From Candidatus Levyibacteriota bacterium (GTDB lineage Bacteria; Patescibacteria; Microgenomatia; Levybacterales; UBA12049), in contig JACPLG010000005.1 of the NCBI GenBank assembly GCA_016186625.1, positions 1 to 64,000 of the forward strand: a DNA stretch of 64,000 nucleotides, read 5' to 3'. Below are positions 40,010 through 48,152 of this stretch, piece after piece. Position numbers and translations under genes: made by a program. The notes beneath the pieces are model-generated. The model did no database searches. It had not been told where the DNA came from and worked only from the letters and a program-made list of their open reading frames with translations. Numbering within the stretch: position 1 is the first letter of the stretch; each line of letters opens with the position of its first letter.

Positions 40010-41299
40010 ATGACTATTACTTTTATTGGACATGGTTATGTAGGTCTTGTTACAGCAGCGGTTTTTGCAGATTTTGGTAATACGGTTCATGTTATAGGGC
40101 ACACACCTGAGAAAATTAATAATTTAAAAAAGGGAATAATTCCATTTTTTGAACCAGGCCTAGCAGAGCTGGTAAAAAAGAATGTTGAAGCAGGCAGATT
40201 ACTGTTTAGCCTTGATTATGACCCAGGGGTTAAACAGTCTGACATTGTTTTTATTGCTGTTGGAACACCTCCCCAAAAAACAGGAGATGCAGAACTTTCT
40301 ACTGTATATGATGTGGCCGAAAAATTAGGTAAAAACTTAAAAAATTATACAGTTGTAGCCACAAAAAGTACAGTTCCCCCTGGGACAAATAAAAGGATTG
40401 AGCGCCTTATTTCAGAAGTTTTGCCCAAAGATGCAACTTTTGATATTGCTTCAGTTCCAGAATTTTTACGGGAAGGAACAGCAATTGAGGACACACTTCA
40501 TCCGGACAGAGTTGTAATCGGAACGAAGAGCCCAAGAGCTAGAAGATTATTAATTGATCTTCACAAACCGATAGATGGAACATTCGTAAATACAAACCTT
40601 GAAACGGCAGAACTTATAAAATATGCAGCAAATTCTTTTCTTGCAACAAAAATTTCTTTCGCAAATGCAATAGCAAAATTATCAGAACTGGTCCATGCGG
40701 ACGGCGTAAGGGTGCTTGACGGAATCGGATTTGACAAAAGAATTGGAAGAGCATTTCTATATCCGGGTGCAGGGTACGGCGGGAGCTGTTTTCCAAAAGA
40801 TGTAAAAGCTTTAATTTCAATTGCGAGCGATAATGATTACGATTTTGCCCTGCTAGATCAAGTTGAAGAAATAAATAGACAAGCAAAAAGAGATATTGTG
40901 AGAAAAGCACGAAAAATCTTAGGAGAAGTAGCGGGTAAAAAAGTGGCAGTTTTGGGACTTGCATTTAAACCAAACACGGATGACATGAGAGACGCGCCTT
41001 CAATTGATATTATTGAGCTTCTCAAAAAAGAAGGGGCCAAGGTTATTGCTTATGATCCTAAAGCAATGGAAAATGCAAAAAAAATCATTAATGACATCGA
41101 GCTTGGAGAAAATATTTATGAAACAGTAAAAGCAGCAGATCTTATTCTATTTCTAACTGAGTGGAATGAGTTCAAAGAAGCTGACCTTTTGAAAATTAAA
41201 AAACTCATGAAAACACCAAACATTATTGACGGAAGAAATATTTACAATCCGCAGCAAATTATAAAATTAGGCTTTTCCTATATTGGGGTAGGAAGATGA
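40010..41299 (+). CDS. ugd: UDP-glucose 6-dehydrogenase
   Basis: Oxidises UDP-glucose to UDP-glucuronate with two NAD. 429 residues. FIGHGYVGLVTAAVFADFG is the NAD loop; VGTPP, KSTVPPGT, PEFLREGTAI and EL(I)KYAANSFLATKISFAN are family signatures; GYGGSCFPKD holds the catalytic Cys; VLGLAFKPNTDDMRDAPS the C-terminal UDP-binding domain. With Uxs (43265) it would make UDP-xylose. Confidence 0.96.
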   Translation: MTITFIGHGYVGLVTAAVFADFGNTVHVIGHTPEKINNLKKGIIPFFEPGLAELVKKNVEAGRLLFSLDYDPGVKQSDIVFIAVGTPPQKTGDAELSTVYDVAEKLGKNLKNYTVVATKSTVPPGTNKRIERLISEVLPKDATFDIASVPEFLREGTAIEDTLHPDRVVIGTKSPRARRLLIDLHKPIDGTFVNTNLETAELIKYAANSFLATKISFANAIAKLSELVHADGVRVLDGIGFDKRIGRAFLYPGAGYGGSCFPKDVKALISIASDNDYDFALLDQVEEINRQAKRDIVRKARKILGEVAGKKVAVLGLAFKPNTDDMRDAPSIDIIELLKKEGAKVIAYDPKAMENAKKIINDIELGENIYETVKAADLILFLTEWNEFKEADLLKIKKLMKTPNIIDGRNIYNPQQIIKLGFSYIGVGR

Positions 41300-41338
41300 T
41301 CCCACTTCGCCTAGGCTACGGGGGACAAGCAAGAGTTT

Positions 41339-42289
41339 ATGAAAAAGGCTTTGGTAACAGGAATTTCAGGATTTGCAGGAAGCCATTTGGCAGACTACCT
41401 CCTTCAGACCGGCCAATACGATTTAAGCGGAACCTATTTGGACGAAAATAGTTTGAAAAACCTTAATAATCCGGCTAAAATCCGACTACAAAAGTTGAAT
41501 TTATTAGATGAAGACGCAACAGAAGAATTCATAAGAAAAGAAAAACCAGACATTTTATTTCATCTTGCAGCATTAACCTCTCCAAGAAATAGCTTTGATA
41601 GCCCAAAAGAGACTTTTATTAATAATATTTCTGCACAGATTAATATTCTTGAGTCAGTTAAGAAAAATAAAACTGAGACCCGAATTCTTGTTGTTTCTTC
41701 TGCTGAAGTTTACGGTTTAGTCTCATCGGAAAATTTGCCTATCGATGAAGACGCTCCTTTCAATCCAACCAACCCTTATGCAGTATCAAAGCTTGCTCAG
41801 GATTTTCTTGGGCTTCAATACTATCTTTCGGATAAACTCAAAATTGTAAGAGTTAGGCCTTTTAATCATGTAGGGCCCAGACAATCTCCTCGATTCGTAA
41901 TTTCAGCATTTGCAAAACAGATTGCAGAAATTGAGAGAGGAAAAGGAAAAATTATGAAAGTGGGAAAGTTGGCAGCACGCCGTGACTTTACGGATGTAAG
42001 AGATATGGTAAAAGCATACACTCTTGCGCTTAATATGGGAGAGTTAGGAGATGTATACAATCTGGGGAGAGGCAGGTCATATAGAATTTCAGAAATCCTT
42101 GAGATGTTAAAAAAAATGAGTAGCGTAAAAATATCAGTAGAAACAGAACCTGCTCTTTTGAAGCATTCGGACGATCGTGAGCTTTTATGTGATTTTTCCA
42201 GGTTTGAAAAGTTGACGGGTTGGAAGCCAGAAATACCGATTGAAAAAACCCTTCAGGATACGTTAGACTATTGGAGGAATCAGGTTTAA
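41339..42289 (+). CDS. rmd: GDP-4-dehydro-6-deoxy-D-mannose reductase-like SDR
   Basis: 316 residues, extended SDR. VTGISGFAGSHLADYLL binds NAD(P); FHLAALTSPRNSF, VSSAEVYG and YAVSK (Tyr-x-x-x-Lys) are active-site motifs. RPFNHVGPRQSPRFVISAFAKQI and RRDFTDVRDMVKAY match Rmd, which makes GDP-D-rhamnose. It lies immediately before gmd (one base gap), whose product is its substrate, which strengthens the assignment over a generic epimerase. Confidence 0.85.
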   Translation: MKKALVTGISGFAGSHLADYLLQTGQYDLSGTYLDENSLKNLNNPAKIRLQKLNLLDEDATEEFIRKEKPDILFHLAALTSPRNSFDSPKETFINNISAQINILESVKKNKTETRILVVSSAEVYGLVSSENLPIDEDAPFNPTNPYAVSKLAQDFLGLQYYLSDKLKIVRVRPFNHVGPRQSPRFVISAFAKQIAEIERGKGKIMKVGKLAARRDFTDVRDMVKAYTLALNMGELGDVYNLGRGRSYRISEILEMLKKMSSVKISVETEPALLKHSDDRELLCDFSRFEKLTGWKPEIPIEKTLQDTLDYWRNQV

Positions 42290-42290
42290 T

Positions 42291-43265
42291 ATGCCAAAAG
42301 CCCTTATTACTGGAATTACAGGTCAAGACGGGCCTTACCTTGCAGAATTTCTTTTGTCAAAAGGTTACCATGTTTATGGTCTGGTTAGAAGGCTAAGTAC
42401 TCCAAATCTAGAGAATATCCATCATATAAGAGACCAGGTTGAACTTTTATCTGGCGATCTTCTGGATCAGGGATCAATAACTGACGCAATTTCAGAGACT
42501 GAACCGGATGAAGTCTACAATTTGGCTGCACAATCTTTTGTTAAGGCTTCTTGGGAACAGCCGGTTCTTACTGGGGAGTTCACTGCGCTGGGAGTAACGC
42601 GTGTACTTGAAGCAATAAGAACGGTAAATCCTAAAATTAAGTTTTATCAAGCATCTTCATCTGAGATGTTTGGTAAAGTTACAGAAAGCCCGCAAAAGGA
42701 AACAACCAGATTTCACCCAAGGAGTCCGTATGGGGTTGCAAAAGTCTACGGTCACTACACCACAGTTAATTACCGAGAAAGTTATGGAATCTTCGCTTGC
42801 TCGGGGATTCTCTTTAATCACGAATCTCCTCGGAGAGGCATAGAATTTGTAACAAGAAAGATAAGTAATGGTGTTGCCAGAATTAAGTTAGGGAAACAGA
42901 AAAAATTAGAGTTGGGAAGTCTTGAGCCAAAAAGAGACTGGGGATTTTCAGGAGATTATGTTGAGGCAATGTGGCTTATGCTTGCCCAAGACAAGCCTGA
43001 TGATTATGTTGTAGCAACTGGTGAAAACCATTCAGTCAGAGAATTTGTAGAGCTTGCTTTTGAAGCAGTAGAAATAAAAAATTGGGAGGACTTTGTAATT
43101 TCAAATGTTTCGCATCACCTAAGACCGGCAGAAGTAGATTATCTGGTTGGAGATGCAAGTAAGGCCAGAAAAGTTCTGGGATGGAAGCCAAAGACCACTT
43201 TTAGGCAGTTGGTGGAGATGATGGTAAAAGCTGATTTAGAGCTTGAAAAGAGGAATAAGACATAA
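42291..43265 (+). CDS. gmd: GDP-mannose 4,6-dehydratase
   Basis: Converts GDP-D-mannose to GDP-4-dehydro-6-deoxy-D-mannose. 324 residues. ITGITGQDGPYLAEFLL is the NADP loop; NLAAQSFVKASWEQP, ASSSEMFGKV and RSPYGVAKVYGHYTTVNYRESYG (Tyr-x-x-x-Lys) are Gmd-specific; LFNHESPRRGIEFVTRKI and KRDWGFSGDYVEAMW complete the signature. Overlaps uxs by one base. Confidence 0.96.
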   Translation: MPKALITGITGQDGPYLAEFLLSKGYHVYGLVRRLSTPNLENIHHIRDQVELLSGDLLDQGSITDAISETEPDEVYNLAAQSFVKASWEQPVLTGEFTALGVTRVLEAIRTVNPKIKFYQASSSEMFGKVTESPQKETTRFHPRSPYGVAKVYGHYTTVNYRESYGIFACSGILFNHESPRRGIEFVTRKISNGVARIKLGKQKKLELGSLEPKRDWGFSGDYVEAMWLMLAQDKPDDYVVATGENHSVREFVELAFEAVEIKNWEDFVISNVSHHLRPAEVDYLVGDASKARKVLGWKPKTTFRQLVEMMVKADLELEKRNKT

Positions 43266-44224
43266 TGCAAACTATTCTCGTGGCAGGCGGATCCGGCTTT
43301 ATTGGTTCAAATCTTTGCGAGAATCTTCTAAAGCGGGGCAACAAAATAATTTGCGTTGATAATTTTTTAACCAGCACTCACAGAAATATTGCTTCTTTTG
43401 AGGGAAATCCAAGCTTTACTTTTATTAAACATGATATAACTAGACCTCTTAGTCTTAAAGAGAAAATAGATGCCATATATCATCTTGCTTCTGCGGCCTC
43501 TCCTAATCATCACAGCAGAATTAGTTATCATGCATATCCCAAAGAAACAATGCTTGCTAATACGTCGGGAACTTTTCTGTTGCTCGGGCTCGCCCAGAAA
43601 AATAAAGCAAAATTTTTATTCGCATCCTCCTCTGAAGTTTATGGAGATCCATTAGAACACCCCCAAAAAGAGGATTACAGGGGAAATACCTCAACTACAG
43701 GTCCTCGTTCAGTTTATGATGAATCAAAGAGATTTGGCGAGACAATTACTGCATATTTTAATAGAGAGAAAAACCTAGATACTAGAATTGCAAGAATATT
43801 TAATACCTATGGCCCAAAAATGATAAAAGAAGACATGAGAATGATTATTACGTTTATAACACAGGCCCTTGAAGGAGTGCCCATTACTATTTTTGGAGAC
43901 GGAAAACAAACAAGGCCTCTTTGTTTTATTGATGATCTGGTGGATGGTTTGGTAAGGCTAATGGAATCACCTCAAGCAAAGGGAGAAGTTGTCAACTTGG
44001 GCTCAACGGACGAGCACACAGTTTTGGAGTACGCAGAGATAGTTAAGAGATTGACAAATTCGAAAAGCGAAATAATATTTAGTGAAAAATTACCCCAGGA
44101 CGACCCTACAAAAAGAAGACCTGATATTGAAAAAGCAAATAAGCTTTTAAGTTGGGAACCAAAAGTGTCACTTGAGGAAGGCTTGAAAAAAACTATAGAA
44201 TATATCAGGAGCCATAATAGCTAA
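43265..44224 (+). CDS. uxs: UDP-glucuronate decarboxylase-like SDR (UDP-xylose synthase)
   Basis: 319 residues. VAGGSGFIGSNLCENLL binds NAD; YHLASAASPNHH, SSSEVYGDPLEHPQKEDY, GPRSVYDESKRFGET and ARIFNTYGPKM are characteristic of UDP-glucuronate decarboxylases; Tyr-x-x-x-Lys is in YDESK. Ugd upstream supplies UDP-glucuronate, so UDP-xylose is the expected product. A different UDP-sugar epimerase cannot be excluded. Confidence 0.88.
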   Translation: MQTILVAGGSGFIGSNLCENLLKRGNKIICVDNFLTSTHRNIASFEGNPSFTFIKHDITRPLSLKEKIDAIYHLASAASPNHHSRISYHAYPKETMLANTSGTFLLLGLAQKNKAKFLFASSSEVYGDPLEHPQKEDYRGNTSTTGPRSVYDESKRFGETITAYFNREKNLDTRIARIFNTYGPKMIKEDMRMIITFITQALEGVPITIFGDGKQTRPLCFIDDLVDGLVRLMESPQAKGEVVNLGSTDEHTVLEYAEIVKRLTNSKSEIIFSEKLPQDDPTKRRPDIEKANKLLSWEPKVSLEEGLKKTIEYIRSHNS

Positions 44225-44232
44225 ATAACTGA

Positions 44233-44288
44233 ATGGTTACATAGTTAATTGAAAAGTTTTTATCAAACAATTTAGCTATGCTAACCAT
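44233..44288. repeat. Inverted repeat with 9-base tandem units between uxs and the GT2-GtrA gene
   Basis: 44233-44251 and 44268-44288 form arms that pair over about 17 positions with two one-base bulges (ATGGTTA..CATAG..TTG against its inverse). The right arm runs on as tandem 9-mers CTAACCATC, CTGACCATT and TTAGCCATG up to 44307. Confidence 0.7.
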
Positions 44289-44318
44289 CCTGACCATTTT
44301 AGCCATGTGGTATTTTTT

Positions 44319-45488
44319 ATGAAAGCAGTAATTATACTTCCAACTTATAACGAAAAAGGAAATGTTGAGCGTTTAATTACAATTCTTGAGGAAGAGATAT
44401 TTCCAAAAATAAAGAATTATGAAATGTATATCTTAGTCGCAGATGACAATTCTCCAGACGGAACCGCAGATGAGGTGAGAAAACTAATGAAAAAATGGAA
44501 AAATATTGATTTAAATCTAGGTGAAAAACATGGACTTGGTGCAGCGTACGTAAGAGCAATGGACTGGGCAATTAAAGAAATGAATGCAGACATTGTTTTT
44601 GAGATGGATGCAGACTTGTCCCACGACCCGACAAAAATTCCACTTTTTCTGAAAAAGATAGATGAAGGATTTGATATGGTTATTGGGACAAGATATAGCG
44701 GAGGAGGATCTATTCCAAAGAATTGGGGAATCAGTAGAAAAATCCAGTCAGTTGTCGGAAATTTGGTTGTAAGATCAATTCTGATGAGATTCTGGGTTCA
44801 TGACTGGACAGGAGGCTTCAGGGCCCTTAGGAAAGAAGTGTTTTTAAAAGAGAAAGATGAATTAACAGCTTTTAGAGGTTACACATTTCAGGTATCATTT
44901 TTACACAAAGCAATTCGTGACGGTTTTAAAGTAGCAGAAATCCCTTTCCATTTTTTAGATAGAACGCTTGGGAGATCAAAAATCGTTCCGCGGGAATATA
45001 TTATTGACTTATTAAAATATGTCATAACTGCCAGATTTTGGGAACTAGTTCGCTCCCCTTTTTTAAAATACGCAATTACTGGTTTTATTGGGTATTTAAT
45101 TAATGCCATCTCTCTTGAGATTTTTTCTGAATTTTTCAAACTTGCTCCATTCTTTGCGGCAGCGTTTTCTGCTGAGCTTTCAATCATTTGGAATTTTATA
45201 GTTAATAATTTCTGGGCATTTGGAAAATATAAAATTACAAGTCCTTGGAAAGTACTTCTCAAATTCCCGCAATTTAATTTGGTTTCATTCGGGTCTCTTC
45301 TAATAATAGCAACAGTTGTATTTCTGGGAACATATATTTTCGGCAACACCACTTTTGTGCGGCAAATTTCTTTAATTATTGCAATAGGATTTTTTGTCAT
45401 CCCATATAGCTACTCCATGTATAATATCTTTATATGGAAAAGATGGCACATTTCTTATCTTTCAAAACTCCAGGAAAAATTAGGTTAA
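44319..45488 (+). CDS. Polyprenol-phosphate mannosyltransferase fused to GtrA-like membrane domain
   Basis: 389 residues from the ATG at 44319 (an upstream GTG at 44307 is less likely). Residues 1-235: DPM1-type GT2 catalytic domain, with IILPTYNEKGNVERLI, VADDNSPDGTADEV, FEMDADLSHDP, VIGTRYSGGG and PFHFLDRTLGRSKI. Residues about 248-385: four helices of the GtrA/DPMS type (FLKYAITGFIGYLINAISLEIF). It would load mannose or another hexose onto a polyprenyl phosphate on the cytoplasmic face and help flip it, feeding the GT-C enzyme encoded next. Overlaps it by 55 bases. Confidence 0.92.
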   Translation: MKAVIILPTYNEKGNVERLITILEEEIFPKIKNYEMYILVADDNSPDGTADEVRKLMKKWKNIDLNLGEKHGLGAAYVRAMDWAIKEMNADIVFEMDADLSHDPTKIPLFLKKIDEGFDMVIGTRYSGGGSIPKNWGISRKIQSVVGNLVVRSILMRFWVHDWTGGFRALRKEVFLKEKDELTAFRGYTFQVSFLHKAIRDGFKVAEIPFHFLDRTLGRSKIVPREYIIDLLKYVITARFWELVRSPFLKYAITGFIGYLINAISLEIFSEFFKLAPFFAAAFSAELSIIWNFIVNNFWAFGKYKITSPWKVLLKFPQFNLVSFGSLLIIATVVFLGTYIFGNTTFVRQISLIIAIGFFVIPYSYSMYNIFIWKRWHISYLSKLQEKLG

Positions 45489-47023
45489 AGCCAGAATGGT
45501 TTCCCGTATTTCTGATAATTGCTTTTGGTTTTTTTCTGCGTATTTTCAAAGTAAGAGATTATATTTTGTTTTTGGGCGATGAAGGAAGAGATGCTTTAGT
45601 AGTTTATGGCATCCTTCATGGAGATTTAACGCTACTTGGTCCAACCAGCTCTGTTGGCGGATTTTTTCTAGGCCCAATTTACTACTACATGATGGCTCCT
45701 TTTATGATTCTTTCAAATTTTGATCCAGTTGGCCCCGCAATCATGGTAGTTTTGTTTGGTCTTGCCACAATTTATTTAGTTTACAGGATAGGGTATGAAT
45801 TTTTTGGAAGAGGGGCAGGGCTAATTGCTAGTTTTCTTTATGCAATAAGCCCAATTGTAATTGCCTATTCGCGCTCCTCCTGGAATCCGAATGTTTTCCC
45901 GTTTTTTACAATATCAAGTCTTTATATTTTGTATAAAGCAATTTCAAGAAATAAACTTCGACTTTTTGTATTAGCGGGAATCCTAATGGGAATTAATTTA
46001 CAAATACATTATTTGGCTACTTTTGTGGGAGCAATTATGTTTTTCTATGTTTTGTTTTCAACTTTGAGTTTTCGCGCTGACACCATTGCTAATCTTCTCA
46101 AACGCTATCTTAGTCTTTTTTTCGGTTTTTTAATAGGCTTTTCTCCATTTATAGCTTTTGAACTGCGACATCAATTTGCCAATAGTCAAAATATAATTCG
46201 CTTTATTTTCAACTCCGAAGAGACAGGTGCTGGGCAACTTTTTTTTGCAAATATTCAACATGTTTTTGCTCGACTTTTCCCAGGATTAATCTTTAGTTAT
46301 CCTGATTTTTCTAAATTTTCAAAATTTGATCCATTTATACTCCAGTTATGGCTTAATCTTGCAATATTTATTGGGCTTGTTAGCACAATATTTTTCATTA
46401 TTCAATTTTTGAAATCAGTAAAAACTGGGAATAAAAAATATGAATACTCACTCATTTTTGCTTGGATGGCCTTAGGTATTGGACTCTTTGGGCTCTATAA
46501 TAAATCAATATATGATTACTATCTTGGATTTCTTTTTCCAGTCCCCTTTTTGCTCGTAGGCTTGTTATTTTCAGAAATTACAAAAATTCTCAATAAGCCG
46601 GGAAAAGTTTTTGTAGCCCTGGCTTTATTTGGGCTTTTCTTTCTTAATCTCAAATTCACCCCAATCGCTTATTTAGGAAATCGCCAAGTAGATCAGGTTA
46701 AGATGATTTCCCACTTCATTCTCTCAAAAACAGAGGGCAAGCCATTTAACTTTGCCCTTATTACCGGAGGAAATTCAGATCATGCTTACAGATATTTTAT
46801 GAAGCTAGCTGGGCGAGATCCTGTGGTTATAAAAGGACTTGATGTGGATCCGCAGCGAAAATCCGCAACTGATCAGTTATTTATTGTTTGTGAGACAATA
46901 CCTTGTTATCCATTGGGATATTCTCTTTGGGAGGTTGCAGGATTCGGCAGAGCGGAAATTGTGAGAGAGTGGGACGTATCAGTTCTTAAAGTTTACAAAC
47001 TTGTCCATTATGAAGGCGAATAA
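45434..47023 (+). CDS. GT-C membrane glycosyltransferase (PMT/ArnT, GT39/GT83-like)
   Basis: 529 residues, about 11-12 helices. The first periplasmic loop has LGDEGRDALVVYGILHGD (the catalytic Asp-Glu region of GT-C enzymes) and GGFFLGPIYYYMMAPF. SRSSWNPNVFPFFT is also typical. Uses polyprenyl-phosphate sugars on the outer face of the membrane to glycosylate proteins or lipids. The start ATG lies 55 bases inside the preceding gene, whose product makes the lipid-linked donor, so the pair likely acts in sequence. Confidence 0.85.
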   Translation: MEKMAHFLSFKTPGKIRLKPEWFPVFLIIAFGFFLRIFKVRDYILFLGDEGRDALVVYGILHGDLTLLGPTSSVGGFFLGPIYYYMMAPFMILSNFDPVGPAIMVVLFGLATIYLVYRIGYEFFGRGAGLIASFLYAISPIVIAYSRSSWNPNVFPFFTISSLYILYKAISRNKLRLFVLAGILMGINLQIHYLATFVGAIMFFYVLFSTLSFRADTIANLLKRYLSLFFGFLIGFSPFIAFELRHQFANSQNIIRFIFNSEETGAGQLFFANIQHVFARLFPGLIFSYPDFSKFSKFDPFILQLWLNLAIFIGLVSTIFFIIQFLKSVKTGNKKYEYSLIFAWMALGIGLFGLYNKSIYDYYLGFLFPVPFLLVGLLFSEITKILNKPGKVFVALALFGLFFLNLKFTPIAYLGNRQVDQVKMISHFILSKTEGKPFNFALITGGNSDHAYRYFMKLAGRDPVVIKGLDVDPQRKSATDQLFIVCETIPCYPLGYSLWEVAGFGRAEIVREWDVSVLKVYKLVHYEGE

Positions 47024-47024
47024 A

Positions 47025-47113
47025 ATTGACCTAATTAACCTAATTTCTAAAAAAGCACCAATTTCTAAATTGGGAATTCTTTAGGTCAATTAGAAATTAG
47101 GAATTAGAAATTA
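47025..47113. repeat. Hairpin of 9-base tandem units after the GT-C gene
   Basis: Left arm 47025-47051 reads as units ATTGACCTA, ATTAACCTA, ATTTCTAAA; the right side 47080-47113 holds the inverse units (AGGTCAATT, AGAAATTAG, GAATTAGAA). An inner perfect stem, CCAATT (47058-47063) with AATTGG (47068-47073), forms the top. Confidence 0.75.
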
Positions 47114-47119
47114 CAAACA

Positions 47120-47332
47120 ATGGAAGAAGGGAAACCTAAAAGTAAAAGAAGCCTAAGGGTTCAAAATTATCCATTATGTAATAGTTTAATAGGCGATATG
47201 CCGGGAAGCCACGACGCTTATTGCCCCAACTGTGGTTTCAAAGACCCATGTTTTAAATATTTTACCTTCCCACATTCCATGTGGGAACACGATTTAACAT
47301 TCACGCAATTCCTGCTCGAGCAGAATTTTTGA
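47120..47332 (+). CDS. Small zinc-ribbon-like protein
   Basis: 70 residues. A CPNCG knuckle (AYCPNCGFKDPC) with further Cys upstream (YPLCNSL) suggests one zinc ribbon; there is no other recognisable domain. The 5' end overlaps the edge of a hairpin repeat and no Shine-Dalgarno or good promoter is evident, so the start is uncertain. The conserved-looking CxxC layout is the main argument that it is real. Confidence 0.5.
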   Translation: MEEGKPKSKRSLRVQNYPLCNSLIGDMPGSHDAYCPNCGFKDPCFKYFTFPHSMWEHDLTFTQFLLEQNF

Positions 47333-47402
47333 GGTTTACTTCTGCAAGGCGTGGCCCTGGAGAACTTGTAGTCGCTACAAAGACCCTGCTGTGAGTAGCT
47401 GC

Positions 47403-47861
47403 CTATTTTGGATGACTCAATTCGTATTGCTTTGCGCCAACTATTCCCCGTAGCTGCCTTAAAGCCCTTGTTCCATAATCAAAATAGCCTCTTGAACCAC
47501 GCTCGGTTATTCTATCTTGCATTAGTCCAACAACATAGTCTTCTTGGCATCCTACGATTTTCCCCTCGGGCGTAAGAAATATTAATCGAGGAGGCATGTC
47601 TCTCTCGTCAGGCACCGTTGCTACATGAAGTAGAGAAATTTCTGTTTTCTCTACACCATCCTTAATAAATCTATAACATGGAATTCTAGGAAATAAACCT
47701 AATTCTGTTACACTTTTAGCCCACGCCTGAAGCTGAGGCTTGATTTGCCAAGCAACTACATCTTCAACATGAGAATCTATTATTTCATCTAAAGACTCCA
47801 CGGACTCATTCAATCCACTATGTACAATTTCTAATTGTGAAAAATTTTCTAATTCTTGCAT
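47403..47861 (-). CDS. Unknown soluble protein under a likely repressed promoter
   Basis: 152 residues from the ATG at 47861, chosen over an upstream in-frame ATG because AGAGGTG (complement of 47866-47872) is a good Shine-Dalgarno 5 bases before it and because the upstream codons would begin beyond the transcription start. Acidic helical N-terminus, then an alpha/beta region (EKTEISLLHVATVPDERDMPPRLIFLTPEGKIVG). No family recognised. Preceded by a consensus -10 and a perfect dyad over the transcription start. Confidence 0.7.
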   Translation of the reverse strand: MQELENFSQLEIVHSGLNESVESLDEIIDSHVEDVVAWQIKPQLQAWAKSVTELGLFPRIPCYRFIKDGVEKTEISLLHVATVPDERDMPPRLIFLTPEGKIVGCQEDYVVGLMQDRITERGSRGYFDYGTRALRQLRGIVGAKQYELSHPK

Positions 47862-47881
47862 GATACACCTCTTTTCTATAG

Positions 47882-47896
47882 GCCTAAAATTTAGGC
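47882..47896. promoter_or_regulatory. Perfect dyad over the start site of the 47403 gene (candidate operator)
   Basis: GCCTAAA, one base, TTTAGGC: perfect 7-base arms. It begins about where transcription from the -10 box at 47904-47909 should start, so a bound repressor would block initiation; alternatively it is a 5' hairpin in the leader. Confidence 0.6.
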
Positions 47897-47903
47897 TGGC
47901 GTT

Positions 47904-47909
47904 ATTATA
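47904..47909 (-). promoter_or_regulatory. -10 element of the 47403 gene
   Basis: Minus-strand TATAAT (complement of 47904-47909), with GTG just before it. The upstream region is nearly pure A/T, without a -35 hexamer. The leader would be about 36 bases and includes the dyad and a Shine-Dalgarno site. Confidence 0.6.
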
Positions 47910-47973
47910 CACCTTTTATATTTATATATATTTATTAATTAAAATTAGCCTCAAAATGGGGCATTTTTGTCTC

Positions 47974-48033
47974 TTGACAAGGCTGAACTTAAAGGTCCGA
48001 CCTTGGTTAGGCTCATGTTAAGGACGGACCTTT
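47974..48033. repeat. 9-base inverted repeat in the gap between unknown and DUF5679 genes
   Basis: AAAGGTCCG (47991-47999) and CGGACCTTT (48025-48033) are perfect inverted arms around 25 bases. A consensus-like TTGACA stands at 47974-47979 on the plus strand, but with no good -10. It may be a structured small RNA or an attenuator; no protein is encoded here. Confidence 0.55.
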
Positions 48034-48064
48034 GCTTATTTGGCTTAGACTTCGTAGCGCAAAG

Positions 48065-48097
48065 AAAAATCCCGCACTATTACGTAACGGGATTTTT
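48065..48097 (-). terminator. Intrinsic terminator after the DUF5679 gene
   Basis: AAAAATCCCG (48065-48074) and CGGGATTTTT (48088-48097) form a perfect 10-base stem with a 13-base loop. Read on the minus strand it is followed by TTTTTCTTT and lies about 56-88 bases after the DUF5679 stop. Because the stem is symmetrical it could work on both strands. Confidence 0.8.
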
Positions 48098-48152
48098 CTG
48101 TAGTGTTTCTTGAAGATAAATAATTGCGATCTCCAAGAAATTAGTCTGCAAT

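Noticed and set aside
44888..45400. 170-residue minus-strand frame inside the DPM1-GtrA gene
   Set aside because: Antisense shadow of a well-supported gene; no membrane or domain features of its own.
47340..47402. Possible tRNA or attenuator in the gap after the 47120 frame (small stem TTGTAG/CTACAA)
   Set aside because: Only one 6-base stem can be formed; there is no cloverleaf and no T tract.
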